Shown: positions 11,527-23,660, counted from the first letter of the stretch. The stretch is 64,000 nucleotides of DNA from Arctopsyche grandis (GCF_051622035.1 NC_135364.1:992001-1056000); one strand, 5' to 3'. Notes: generated from the letters alone by a model not told the origin. Program-made: numbers and translations.

Positions 11527-12012
11527 TTTTTATTTAAATCGAACATGTACTCGCCTTTACAGATCGTTTCAAAGCGATGAGTATACTAATACAGATACAA
11601 TACAATAATACAATCATTTTTATATAATACATATACAATGCGAATTCATACAAACACCATTCACAGTAACATCTATGGATAAATTTTTGCAGCACTTTAT
11701 CATAGAAATTGGCAAACCATTGAGATTTGCAAGACAGATTGGAAAGGAAATGTTAACTTCCAGGAACCGTTTTAGTGAGAATCAGAAAAAAATGCATAAT
11801 TTGAAAATGTGAAATGAAATGTGAAAGAAAAATGTGAAATGAAAAATGAAAATGTGAAGTGAAAATGATAAAATGCATACAAAAATGAAACGAAACAATC
11901 AACCTGGAGTCACAAAACAGGTTTGGCCAACAGCTACTAGTGGGAATCGAACCGTGACCACTCTGGTCGAAAGCAAAATATGCTAACCACTAGTCTACGC
12001 TGCTGGTTGATT
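11527..12012 (-). mobile_element. Full-length SINE family A, with internal GTGAAATG-type repeat
   Basis: On the minus strand: head CAGCGTAGACTAGTGGTTAG, B box GGTTCGATTCCC, body, then a 3' part containing GATCTGTAAAGGCGAGTAC (short stem GAGTAC with GTATACTC) and an ATAAAAATAAAAATA tail near 11527. An internal block of GAAATGTGAAA-like units (about 11806-11885) is unusual for the family. The SINE splits a repeat whose halves lie at 11455-11520 and 12045-12190. Confidence 0.75.
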
Positions 12013-12456
12013 TTTGAAATATTTTTTAATGATTAAACTCTTTTAGCTTCATGTCGAAGATATTAGTTGAATTCAATCTTAGCTAACCCCCATGTAAAAT
12101 ATCAAAGCGATCTCAATTATAGGAGTTCAAAATGAAATCACAATTTTTCAAGGGACAGGAATATCATGGAGCTAACAAAAAGCTGGTAATTAGAAAATCT
12201 CTTGCGAGATTTCGGTTTCAAGCAATAATTTTTATGCTTCATATGCTTCGTCTGGCTGGTTGACTAGATTTTTTTTTTATATTTTGGCAACAGTAGTACT
12301 AACTATAGGTACTAACGGCCACACATCTGCTCTATAAGCGTTTTTCTTAATAAATAATGGGTATTAAAATTATGAAACAAAAATTTCTGTTGTTAATATG
12401 ATATTATACTCGAAACCAAGTTAAAATTTGATGATTCGGATTATCCGTGTTTTTAC

Positions 12457-12893
12457 GTTTCCTTTACGTTTCACATGGCTTTCGTGTTAGTGGTCATTTT
12501 TATCTCTTATCCGATCATTTTCATACTTTGCCATATTGCTCATTTTGGTCATCAATACACGTTAATGTATCGTCTGCCATTACGTTGGAGATAAAATATC
12601 GTATACAACGCGTTTTAAAAACGGGGCCCGTAAACCTTCCTGACGTTTAATAAGCGTTCGTCCCGTGTCTTCCAACCTGTTCGCCTTGATATGGCCATAT
12701 AAGATTTTAATTATTTAAACGCCTATAATTCACTCTATATTTTATAAAATTTGCTCTATAGGTTCTCGTTATCTCTAATATTTAAATATTTATAGTTTTA
12801 ACTCTCATATGTATATATAAATTTCAAATTTGGCGTCTAGCTTCATGTAATGTAATACACGATATATATTGATTTTTGGTCAAATATGACATT
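12457..12893. repeat. Dispersed repeat F3, second close copy
   Basis: This is a direct repeat of 9467-9918 with few substitutions and one replaced internal segment (about 12612-12700). The close similarity implies recent duplication or a recently active family. Confidence 0.6.
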
Positions 12894-13150
12894 CAATTAT
12901 CCATTAAAGTGGGAAGTGGCCATAACAATATGAAGATTGTCCAGATGGATTCCCGCTATGATGTCACCATAGAGTGTCAACCGGGTGCGTGCAGTGAAGG
13001 ACACTATCCGACTCGGTCAGAGTGCAAGCATACATATAAATTTGACAAAAAGTTAATTTGAGCAGAACAGAGCTGGGTGTCTTCGTCAGAATTTTGCTTT
13101 TGTTTTGAGATATTAATTTTTTATTATAAATAATAATAAAAGCTTCGTAT
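12894..13150. other. Non-coding stretch, nothing recognised
   Basis: I see no repeat match and no convincing coding sequence between the F3 copy and the GC-richer island. Confidence 0.3.
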
Positions 13151-13189
13151 TGAGCTTGGATTATACGTGGAAGAAGGAGGGACTCGATC

Positions 13190-13440
13190 CTGTCGAAGGT
13201 GAGAGTGGTCGAGTGCGCGGCTGGGTCTTTATTTATGTCCGCACCTCCCGCGGAACACTTTATAACCCCCGACGTCCGCATAAATATCTCCGGCGGCGCA
13301 TTTATATTTCACCATGGCGGCGAGCGTATATATATTACATCTCATTCCTTACTCATTTAAACAACTTTTAAATTGGTTGTAACTTATCGTGCACCCTGAT
13401 TTATTGCGGCCGCAGCAGCAGCAAGCGCGCTCCAACCTAC
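13190..13440. promoter_or_regulatory. GC-richer unique island, possible regulatory DNA
   Basis: A block of mixed composition contains repeated TTTAT/ATAAA cores within GC-rich context (CTTTATTTATGTCC, CACTTTATAACC, GCATAAATATCTCC, GCGCATTTATATTT). These resemble Caudal or posterior-Hox sites. It ends in GCGGCCGCAGCAGCAGCAAG. No coding pattern is seen. Function is inference from composition and motif clustering only. Confidence 0.25.
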
Positions 13441-13917
13441 CCCCTCCCACATCCTAACACTCGTTAGTTCTTTTTTGCTCATCACTGATCAGTTGCTAAG
13501 ATGAAATTAGTCCCAAATATTCCTTTGTTTGCTGAGTTGTTTTCTTTTATAAAACTTGGCACTCTCATAAATTCAAGTACGGCAGATGTTATGCAGATCC
13601 TTATACATATATAACACATTTTTCTACCCCCATTTCTTCCGCCTTTAGGAAGTGTAGATTAAGAGATTTAGGCAGTGGGAGGTAAGATGGGGGATTATTA
13701 TTCAACATTCAAGCCGTTTTAACGTACACTGAAGTTGATCTAAAAAATCCTAAACATGAGGCCACCACTCCCAACAAATATTTGTTGGGGGTGGATTAAT
13801 CTTAATAATAAAATTATATTATTAAGATTATATTTGAATTATAGGCGTTTAAACAATTAAAATCTAACAAAACGAGTGGGTGGGCGGAAAGTAAATCATA
13901 TATATAAAGACGGTAAT

Positions 13918-13953
13918 CTCTGTGTGTGTTTGTGTGGGTGTGTGTGTGTGTGT
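13918..13953. repeat. (GT)n microsatellite
   Basis: Interrupted GT repeat within GTGTGTGTTTGTGTGGGTGT and following bases. Confidence 0.8.
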
Positions 13954-14297
13954 CCTAATTCTCGCCGAACATAATGAATGAATCGATAAAAATCGATAAA
14001 TTCATTTTTCGTCGAGTCGACTTTGCCGCGACTCGAACCACTCATTTCAAACATCTGAATATAGGTCTAAATTGAGCTAATGGTCACGAACATCACGCCA
14101 AATCCAATTCTTCATTTCGCCTTTATTTTTTAATCATTAATTGAAATATTCCTTCTCGCCATATAAAAATACGTAATTTTAATAATTTCATTTAGCGAGG
14201 TTTTGAACCATTTTTTTATATATTTATTTTTAATTAAATTTAAATTTAAATTATTTATATTTTGACGATATTCGAGAAAAAAAATGATTTCATTCAC

Positions 14298-14368
14298 CGC
14301 GGGCGCCGGGAATCGAACCTCGGACCCTCCGATCCAAACGCGTTGTGCTCACGACCCCGCGCCGCACA
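14298..14368 (-). repeat. tRNA-like relic, probably a SINE head
   Basis: On the minus strand, GCGGGGTCGTGAGCAC (A-box-like) and GAGGTTCGATTCCCGG (B box) are followed by CGCCCGC. The outer GCGGG/CCCGC can pair, but the anticodon stem does not fold well. It is therefore not a credible functional tRNA. Confidence 0.45.
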
Positions 14369-14633
14369 CCATATCCTCGCCCAGACTACGTGTTGTAAAT
14401 ACACATCATATGTATATGCACGTAATTTTTTATGTGTAATAATAATATTCAACGTTACAAGGTCAATGACCGTTTGTGTATAATCGGAAAATATTACATT
14501 TTGTTAACGTTAACTTTAAGAATTGAAAATTATTACAAATAAAGAATTGAAAACTATCTATGAGAGTATACGAAAATAACGGTTCCGGTTCCGGATTTTT
14601 TTTTTAGTTTTATACGAGTATATAATAATTTTA

Positions 14634-14670
14634 TACCCATGCGATGATATTTCATCGGGCTATTCACTAG
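14634..14670 (+). mobile_element. Helitron 3' terminus (hairpin plus CTAG)
   Basis: CGATGATATTTCATCG (14642-14657, 6-bp stem) is followed by GGCTATTCACTAG|T. It belongs to the same 3' family as 325 and 3821. The rest of the element is not clearly delimited. Confidence 0.55.
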
Positions 14671-15059
14671 TATGTTGTATATAAGGCTACTGGCCACTGG
14701 CGAAGCTGAGCTGTCATCGGCTTAAAAATTTTTGGATTCTTAAACGTGTTTATTACGATTATTTTTCACAATCATACTGACGGAAGCGATTTAAATTTCT
14801 ATCGTTGACTAAACCGCACAAAATGGCAAAGTTTCAAAACGATCTGAAGAAAGTAGGAATAGTGTCAGACCAATGAGCGAAGTGAAACTTGTAAAAACCT
14901 TGTGAAAATGAGGGTGAAGGATAGAAACCGGTATTGTATTTTCGGAAAGTGAGCAAAATTATGATTATTTCAGCCTAAATGTGCGATTCTATTGTGAACG
15001 ACCCAGTACCGCGATGTTGCTCCATAAATCTTTCATGTCATGATATTCAAAGAATTTTA

Positions 15060-15360
15060 TTATAATAAAAATGATGAAAAAAGTTCTTGAGACCTATTCA
15101 AAAGTGCCTGTACTGAACTTTGTAGTAGTGAACGTGTTAAATGGTGGGTGTGCGGGACCCCCGGTAGAGATGGTCGGGGTCCCGCGTAGGTGTCGGTGCG
15201 TGAGGGCCCCGTAGAGACCACAAATAAAGTTATAATTATGTCGGCAGTGGGCCCCCCGCTGACCAGCCCTGACTTACGAGACAAGACACTACCCGTATCC
15301 AAAACACCGTAAGAGTCACGCACATTATGTACATTTGTACCTATACTATGCAAAACTTAT
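15060..15360. other. GC-richer unrecognised segment
   Basis: It contains GGTGGGTGTGCGGGACCCCC and GTCGGGGTCCCGCG, which form a GGGACCCC/GGGGTCCC inverse pair. A 97-codon minus-strand frame spans it, but I recognise no domain. Confidence 0.3.
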
Positions 15361-15539
15361 TGATTTTTGAATGGCACATTTTGTTTAACAAGGGCCCTCA
15401 ACTACAACAAGTCGTGATCCAAATTTACAATAACCAAGTAACTTGAGATATCAACCTTTCAAATATTTGGACGCCAACGGAGATATACACTGCAACTGTT
15501 ACAGTGTAACGATAAAGTAATAATTCGTTTGTAACGTTA

Positions 15540-16380
15540 CGTTTTGCTCGCGAAATGCTCGCGAGCATTTTGTCGAGCGTCGTCTTTACCTTTAAATATT
15601 CGCACTGTTCTCTAAAAAGTTCGCAATATTCGACGGATAATTTACCGGTCACCATGATGCTACGAACGCTTCAATTTTGGTTGTGAAGTCACTACCTGAA
15701 CTGGCTAGAGTGGCTAAGCGAAATGCTCACGAGCATTATCGCGAGCATTGTCGCGAGCGTAGTCTTCACCATTATACATTCTTTTCACATTACATAAAAT
15801 GTTCATGATGTTCTTCTGACCATTCATTTATAACAATGAGTGATGTTATGAATGCTTCACTTGTGGTTGTGATATCACGACTTGAACAGGCTAGAGTGGC
15901 TCAGCGAAATGCTCGCGAGCATTTTCGCGAGCGTGGTCTTCACCATTACACATTCTTTTCACATTACATAAAATGTTCATGATGTTCTTCTGACGATTCG
16001 CTTGTAACAGTGAGTGACTTTATGTATGCTTTACGTGTGACGTCACGACCTGCAAACACACCAGACTGACTCGGCGAGATGATCGCGAGCATAGCTGCGA
16101 ACTTCATATTTTCCATTACATATTCGAACCCTTTTCTATACTTCGATATGTTCAGCTGACGATTAGCTTGTTACAGTGAGTAACGTTATGAATATTTCAC
16201 TTGTGAAGTCACGACTTGCCCACACCAGAGTGGCTCGGCGAGATGCTCGCGAGCATGGTCACGAAAGTTGTATTTTCCTTTACATATATATTCGAACCCT
16301 TCTCTATATGTAATTCGCGATGTTCAGCTGACAATTAACTTGTTACAGTGAGTGACGCTATGAATGCTTCACTTCATTAA
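15540..16380. repeat. Five-copy tandem array, about 170-bp unit with a 14-bp palindrome
   Basis: Units are marked by ATGCTCGCGAGCAT or one-base variants at 15555, 15723, 15909, 16079 and 16243 (spacings 168, 186, 170, 164). Each unit also has CATTACATATTC-like, ATGTTCATGATGTTC-like, GTTACAGTGAGTGA and GTGACGTCACGACTTG segments in the same order. Units are diverged (about 75-90% by eye), so the array is old. Confidence 0.8.
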
Positions 16381-16401
16381 AAATTAAAAATTAAATTGTA
16401 T

Positions 16402-16460
16402 CCAGGAAGGTGCATTTGGGTCTTCCTGTCAAGCCTTCCTGGTAAAATAAAATAAAATAT
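16402..16460 (+). mobile_element. Isolated SINE/LINE 3' tail with terminal hairpin
   Basis: CCAGGAAGG (16402-16410) pairs with CCTTCCTGG (16434-16442). The loop is GCATTTGGGTCTTCCTGTCA plus one base; an AAATAAAATAAAAT tail follows. The element body upstream is not recognisable. Confidence 0.6.
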
Positions 16461-16599
16461 ACGCCTATTCCCAAAGAAAGTTTGAATATACACATTTATT
16501 TTGATCATTAATTAAAGAAAACATTTTTTGAAAAATTATTATTTTTAATAAAAATACCAATAATTTTATTTTACTTTTTAAAAACTACATAGACGTCAC

Positions 16600-16800
16600 C
16601 CAGATTTAAAATTTTCGAACTTCAAACGCGTCTTAAACGATATTTTATCTCTATCGTAATGGCGGAAGATCCATTTACTTATAGTGATGACCAAAATGAG
16701 CAATATATCAAAATATGAAAACGATCGGATAAGAGGTAAATTGTCCTCTGAATTGTAATCGTAAGTGAAACGTAAAGGAGGGTTGTAAAAAGCCGGCTTT
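16600..16800 (+). repeat. F3-type Helitron-like fragment
   Basis: GACCAAAATGAGCAATAT, GAAAACGATCGGATAAGAGG and GTGAAACGTAAAGGAGG match the reverse complement of the 9.47-kb repeat. Confidence 0.5.
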
Positions 16801-16809
16801 TCGGTTTCG

Positions 16810-18028
16810 GTTTAAGTCGGCTTGGAAGCCCTAGGTTTTTCTCACACTCGAACCACTCTCCAAAAAGTTCCCAACGTTGATTAAGCTCACTGTTTTTTGA
16901 ATTACCAGGCTTAAGGGGGTTAAGAACTCAAGTTCTGGAGCAACTTTCAGCAGCACCTACGTATGCAAGAATGGGTGTACACCGAAGTTGTGGGTAGGTA
17001 CGTACATAGATTTGTCGACGAGTTCAACAGGTTGGTGGCATGCTCCGAAGACAGCCAGCGAATCCATTATCCTGAAGGCTTCAGGATGCCGCAGCTTAGG
17101 CGGGGGGGTCTGCCATGAAACCGACTATAAATTTCCCAGCTCTCGGGTTCAACTAGCGCGAAAATTACGCTCCCCATAAATACTGTGACGTCGCGTAATA
17201 AAGCGTGCGATTCGTCCGATAAATTTGCGATTCGACGTCCGTAGTGGGAAAGCTTTACGTCAATTAACTCCGGAAGCTTCCCATTTTCGACCGACTGTGT
17301 GTGTGTGTGTGCAGATCAAAGGAAAATCGGGAGCTTTCAAGTGTGTGTGTTTTCGTACGGTGCGTTTCAAATTGTATGACCCCGGCGATCAAAAGAAATA
17401 TTAAACTGTGAAAATAATGAATTTTTCCTCGGCCGGCGGTCTGTGATCTTTATTATTATTTTACGAATAAAACTGCTGTTGAATAAATTATGGACCTTTT
17501 AAAAAGCGGTGTTGGATTCATGTTTTAATTTTTACCGATTGATTGATTGCGGTTTTGGAGAAGGTTGAGAATTTATATAGTGTCGGTCGTTGTGCTACCA
17601 TTTTGCTGTTTAATATCAAATAATACGGTTTGAGATTGAGTCGTTTTGACAAATGCAAGTGCACACTTTTCCGTTGCGGTGTTATTTGATTATTTTTCAC
17701 TACACGATGAAATAATTGCTATTCCGAAATTTAATTAAATATTGACAGATTTATAAAGCGAATTACGTAAAATGTACATGGTATCGCATTCACTCCCCCC
17801 CCCCCCATTCGATTCGTGATGGCCAATTACATTTCGTTTCAGTTTCGCATTGCATTTTGGTCAAGAAATACAACATTGTTCGATCGTATAGCGGTTGATA
17901 GAATTTGGCTATTGTTTTTTTTAAGTTTTGAGTTCGTGTTTTGAAATATTTACATAAATACATTTAGAATATAAAATTTAATATTATTTATTTAATTAAA
18001 ATATTAATTTATTTATGGAATACGTATA
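16810..18028. other. Mostly unique non-coding DNA
   Basis: It includes a (GT)n near 17297-17312, a CGGGGGGGTC run near 17101 and a poly-C run near 17793-17807. 16950-17060 weakly resembles 47.22-47.34 kb (TATGCAAGA, GGGTAGGT, CCGAAG). I see no coding exon I can support. Confidence 0.3.
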
Positions 18029-18571
18029 TCTAATATATAATTTCGAAAGAGACTTTGTATATATGTAACATTGGTTGGTTGGTTCGTAAACAACACATTC
18101 GATTTTTTTTTTTCAATTTATAGGCGCCAATTCGATTTTTTTTCGATTCAAAGGATTCGAAGGCCCCGGGATCCGGGGGCGAAGGCTCCTGAGGCGAAAT
18201 CCCCGCGGGGATTTTTTTTTTTTTCCCGGGGGCGAAGGCTAGGCGGGGGCGAAGGCTAGGCTTCCCGGGGGCAAAGTCCCCGGAGGCGAAGTCCCCGGGG
18301 GCGAATAGGGCGAAGAGGGCGAAGGCGCCTTCACACCAGAGGCGAAAGCCCCGGAAGGTGCCGGGGGGGGCGCCGGATTCTGGAATACATATAATTTCGA
18401 AAGATACTTAGTATATATGACATTCAATTTAATAAAAAAAACAAATGAATAAACAAATAAATTTATATAAAATAAAACTATTCAAATAAATTTAATAAAA
18501 TATTTACTATTAGATGTCATGTTTAAGCGGTTTATATTACAAATTCCGAGCGAAGCCGGATAAAACCACGT
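18029..18571 (+). mobile_element. Non-autonomous Helitron with GC-rich minisatellite (copy 2)
   Basis: It starts A|TC at 18028-18030 with TCTAATATATAATTTCGAAA. A GC-rich block of GGGGGCGAAGG-like units runs about 18162-18375. A 3' subterminal CCGAGCGAAGCCGGATAAAA follows, but the final CTAG has mutated to ACGTA. It aligns to copies 1 and 3 over most of its length, including the AATAAAACTATTCAAATAAA stretch before the end. Confidence 0.72.
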
Positions 18572-18829
18572 ATTTTATATTAATGGAAATTTATATTTTT
18601 TAGACGATAAAAGTATTTGTCACCGTCATGTTATGGACAGCAAAACATACAGAAATATTATTAAAAACCTTGCATTGTATTACATACATATATTGTAATA
18701 ATATTATATATAAGAAATAATTTAATAAAAATTATTTTAATTATTTTACGTCCTTACAATATTACAACACATTGCACTAATACGACAGAATTCTTGGTTC
18801 TCGTCTAACGCTACACAGGATCGACTATA

Positions 18830-19030
18830 GCAGCATAGATCAATGATTTGCATGTAATGCTTTCAATGGTGTGGTCATGGGTTTTATCCCGTATGCTGGT
18901 TGCCAGACCTTGGATATGTGACTCTTAGGCCGATCGTTTCCTATCAGAGTTTGCCAATTTATCTGATTTAATTGAAACGGTTCCAAAAAATTGACAACCC
19001 TGTCCCACCGCAAAAATGTCGTGTTTAATA
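18830..19030 (+). mobile_element. tRNA-derived SINE, family A
   Basis: Head AGCAGCATAGATCAATGATT, B-box-like GGTTTTATCCC, and body GCCAGACCTTGGATATGTGA then CGATCGTTTCCTATCAGAGT and GAAACGGTTCC. Confidence 0.7.
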
Positions 19031-19311
19031 AATGGATTTATGCCTGTTTAAATAACTAACAAATTATTCTTAATCTGTATAGCATACTCGTCGCGTTGGA
19101 CTAATCTGATAGACTGGTAATTTAAAGTATATTATATATATATAAATTCAAGTCTCCCAAACTGACCTAAAATTAATAAACATTTATTAAACGGATTGAT
19201 TAAATGGGTATTAACTTTTTCAAAATCTGTGTGATATTAGTATACATACTTATGTATGTATTATAGATAATAAAAATGAACGGCCAGTAAAGGCGCAGAT
19301 ACACAGAGTGT

Positions 19312-19530
19312 TACGTGTTTATTTTTAGATAGATTGGCACGTGTAAATGAAAGCTAGTACGCCCGATCTATGTTTTGACCACCGAGGTCATAACTCACCT
19401 CTGGAGTATTTTTGGTAATATTTTATCCAGGTTTGACAGTAATTATTAACGGTGATTCCCATATTTGAAGAAATGTACGAGAACCTAGTTGATTATAGTA
19501 ATATCGTACGAATTAAAAATGACTTCATGT
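19312..19530 (+). repeat. Dispersed repeat shared with 62.45 kb
   Basis: CAGGTTTGACAGTAATTATT, GGTGATTCCCATATTTGAAG and AATATCGTACGA match 62585-62655 in order and orientation. An upstream ACACAGAG and GGCACG block is also shared. Confidence 0.5.
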
Positions 19531-19579
19531 CATACCTATCACAGCTAGAAACCACGAGCACTACCATGCCGTACGGTTC

Positions 19580-22500
19580 CTATAATTTTTTTACAAACAG
19601 AAAATAGTCAATCAGTGAGTAAACGATATTATAACACTGATTATATGACTTATTATATTGTTATCTGACTAACTGATTATGTATATAATACTAACCAAAT
19701 CAATTAAAGTTGTTTACCAAATAAATACGGGCCATTATAATATATAATATTTTGCCAAACCCTGTTTAATGATTTAGTATGGTTTTATGATTATATAAAT
19801 GCATTCAAACATTCAATCGAAAATTGCTTGCATTAGTTATGATACAAAATAAATTCAGCAAGCTTGGAACGGCAGACTTTGATCGCTTGCCAATTTATAA
19901 TTGAAATGACAATTTATTATTAATTAATTGCACGACCGCGAATATTTGGCATTGCCAGTACTATTTATGTACATATGTACATACATATAATATGTAGATC
20001 AGCGATAAATTTATTTAAATTTCAAATAATTTATAAAACATTCCACACGTTTTGAGACAGCCTCGAAATTTTTGACTGTACTGCTTATCAAATTTATTTT
20101 ACACCGAAATATTTTCGCAATAATAAATTACGCGATGGATATGATAATGTACTATCATCAACAATGCTTTAATTATAATTTAAAACTGAAAAAAAAAATG
20201 TTAATAGCGACATTTGAATACAAAATAAGCTGCGAAACTACACGCATTTTAAAAATGCATTTCAATACATTTGAATACGTACGTTTTTTTATTATTATTA
20301 TTTTCGCGTCAATATTTTCATCTTAATGGTCGACTTTATTGCCCATATAAATATTTACGCCATCCGAGTCCGAAACGCTAATTTATTTCAGAAAATTTAC
20401 CTGTTATCTGTATGCGAGTCGTTTTAATTGCCATATTTCAACGTCACTAAAAGCCGCCATTTCGACCACTTCTTTATTAGTTTCGTTTATTCATCGACGT
20501 GTAATTTGTTCAGATCGACTCACCATTCGTTATCATCCTTATCGATCGGAACAAATCTACTACACATTCGGAAAAATTTAAAATTTTCATAAATAAACCT
20601 CTTCTGAACCACTTTAAAAATGCGCACACGTTCGGCAGTTAATTTTAAAAGACGCCCAAACACACACACACATCGTACGAATGATAATGTTCGGCCGTAA
20701 TAAATTCACAAATTATCTTCTCTTTTTTATGCGTTTTATCTGAAAGCGAATAAATCATACCTCCATACACGTATACGAGGCATTATATTATGTATTACGG
20801 ACGGCGAGCATTCGAAGCGGATTACGTGTATGAAGATTTATTGCTCGGAATCTATTTATTTTATTACTTTATGACGCGCGACGGGGATTACAATCAGTGA
20901 TAAATTTTAATGACTCGAAATTGTACATTTGAGAAATCTTAACGTTCAATTACCGGCCGAACACGGTGTGTAGTTAAGAGATTGGAGGCTCGTATCGGAG
21001 ATTTGTGATTCTAATTGCTACCTATATATATTAACAATTTGTATCTTTATACCATTAATAAGCAAATGGAATTCTCCTCAGTAGCTTTGCTTATTAAACT
21101 TCAATATAGATATACGTATGTATATACATGTCAATAGTAAAATATAATAGGCATTTCTAGGCAGTCTTAATCAAGGTTTGAAATCATCATCATAAAAAAT
21201 TTAATTTTTTTAATATTTGTAATTGCATTTCAGTTATATAGTTATCTTTTATGATCTTTTATGAAACTTTATCATTCAGCATAGAGCTTTTTTCGACTTT
21301 GAAATCGATCATATTATATAATTAAAATACGCAAAATAAAGTATTATTTTAAAAATAAATCAGTGAATTAATGCAATTTTTTTAGGTTGTAGCTATTTGC
21401 AGGTACTATATCTGCAAATTATTGGCTATTTGCAGGTAATATATCTGCGACAGGCGCAAAGCCTTCTGCGCATGCGCGTGAACTGTCACTGTCAGCGTGT
21501 TTACTGTTAAAAGTTTGTTTTAAACCTTTTAAAATTTAGTTGGAACTCGTAAAATGACGTAGTATGAACGATTGATTAAACATATAAGATTAAAATAATG
21601 AACGATTGATTAAACAAGTATAGCATAGTGTAAGAAACTATATTCGGATTGTGATTTTGAATATTAAATCTACATATACATACATTTAAGAAAAAAATTA
21701 AAAAGAAATCCTCTTCAAATGTGTACTTAAAATGAGCATTTGAGCTTATTCAGCTGATTGCGGCGATTCAAAATCCGCTCAAAAGGATCTTCTTACAAAA
21801 TTTGCAATTGTACAATACAACATGGGAAAATCCTCGTTCTCGTATATCTCATTTCTCATTTCGAATTATCCGCAATTCGAATTGTGAGAACCGGTCGTGA
21901 ATTGGCCCCTATAAATTATCAACTTCAAAAGATTTGTGTTATTTAACTACACGGCCTTTTACGGACGCGTTATTTATACACAGATTTTTTTTAAAGTTGA
22001 CGACGACACTCCAGCTTCGTTTTATTCCTATTTATTTATATACATATATGTATACGTGTGTGTATTTTAATTTATTTGATTTTTGCGAAATTTATACGCG
22101 TGTGTTTCGCATAGAACGAACGGTGGCCATTAGAATGATTTAGAGTTATTATATTTTATAGCTCGTATATTTTATTTTCGGTCGTTAATATTACCATTTT
22201 TTTGTTTAATTCACAAACTACACAAACCTTGAGTTATTGAACGGTTGTTATTTTTTATTATATTTTTATTTAATGCCAGTTCTATTGAATAACACGCAGA
22301 TATAAATGATTGTTTGCGTGCTAACGCACGAAACTTGTTACGTAAAGGGTATTTTCGTTTTATTATTATTTATAAAAAATTAAAATGTCGCAGTTTGGGA
22401 TGTACTGGTCTACGGCAAGTCATAAAAACCGATATATCTATTCAAATTAAGATTAACTTACAACTTAAGTGCTTTTGTGTGCGTAATTTATAGCAGTTTA

Positions 22501-23480
22501 AGTAGCGCAAGAATACCGGTAGGGGAACCATAGAACATCGCATATATCAAATTGAATGGTGTCTGCATTACAAATGGATTTGATTATTTAAAAATATACA
22601 CACACACACATACGCTCGAGCATGTGTTTAAATTAATATTTATGAATTTAATAATATTTTTTTAATTAAAATTTAAACGTGATTTCGAAGCTAACGCGCC
22701 ATCGATTGAATATAATCAGACATCGATTATAGCAAAGGTTAAAGCAGGATGGGTTTGTAATGGAAATTTTGAAATTTGTTATACCGATGCTATCGCTACG
22801 TGTGCAAGGTTTTGTGTTTATAATATTATAGTCGGTTTCACAACAGTACGTATAATTTCGGTCGTAATCCTGAAAGGTCGAGTGAAGAAGCATAGATATG
22901 TTGATTCATCTTACAATAGATTTACATAAAACGGTCTATTTGCTTTTATAAACATTTTTTTTATTTATTTACTTATGTATATCAGAATAGAGTACTGAAA
23001 ATTTTGACTGTTTCAAATATTCATAGTTTTAATTTTGGTTTCATTTGCATTTTGAATATTGATCGATTGTACAGGTAGGTAGTGTTTCAAAAAAGGTCAA
23101 AAAAAGATGATTTTATTTATTCGATTTTACACTTGGCAGCTTTATTTTTAATATTACTAAATTCTGACGATAAAAGATTCTAAGAAAATAACATTTAATT
23201 TATCGAAAGGTTCTCTTGACGTTTCAATGCCGAAATGTTGGCATTTGTTGCATGTATGTACATATCTTCATGTAAATATGTCTAATTGTATGAGCTTGAT
23301 TAATAAATTGTATAAATATGTAAATATGATAAAATAAAATAAACAACTAGCTAAATCAACTCAAAATATTTCGTAAACATTTTGGTTTTTTGTACAAAAT
23401 GAAACTTAATTGAAATTTTAAAAAGTTTTATATACCATTAAAATTTATCCGAAAGTAAACTTAAGAAGAATCTGAAAGTA
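19580..23480. other. Long AT-rich stretch without a recognisable gene
   Basis: I find only short frames, scattered TACATATGTA-type motifs and (CA) tracts (20650, 22597). A direct repeat GGCTATTTGCAGGTA..ATATCTGC occurs near 21388-21449. I can support no repeat family or exon. Confidence 0.35.
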
Positions 23481-23660
23481 AAGGCTACTGGCTATCTAAT
23501 TATTCCATTATTATGTACAGTAGAAATGAAACTAGCAAAATGGCAAAGTTTCAAACCGATCGGAAGAATGTAGGAATTTCGACTGAATCATTAGCGAAAT
23601 GAAACATATAAAAGCCTCGTAAAAAGTAACACAACTTAGATAAAGATATTTATTTTATTT
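23480..23660 (+). repeat. F3-type Helitron-like fragment
   Basis: AGCAAAATGGCAAAGTTTCA, CCGATCGGAAGAATGTAGGA, then GCGAAATGAAACATATAAAA match the copies at 14.82 and 32.95 kb. Confidence 0.5.

Noticed and set aside
14298..14368. Possible tRNA gene on the minus strand
   Set aside because: Anticodon stem does not pair and only five acceptor pairs form; called a tRNA-like relic.
15540..16380. CRISPR-like array (regular repeats)
   Set aside because: Units are about 170 bp and fully homologous; there are no unique spacers. It is a eukaryotic tandem repeat.
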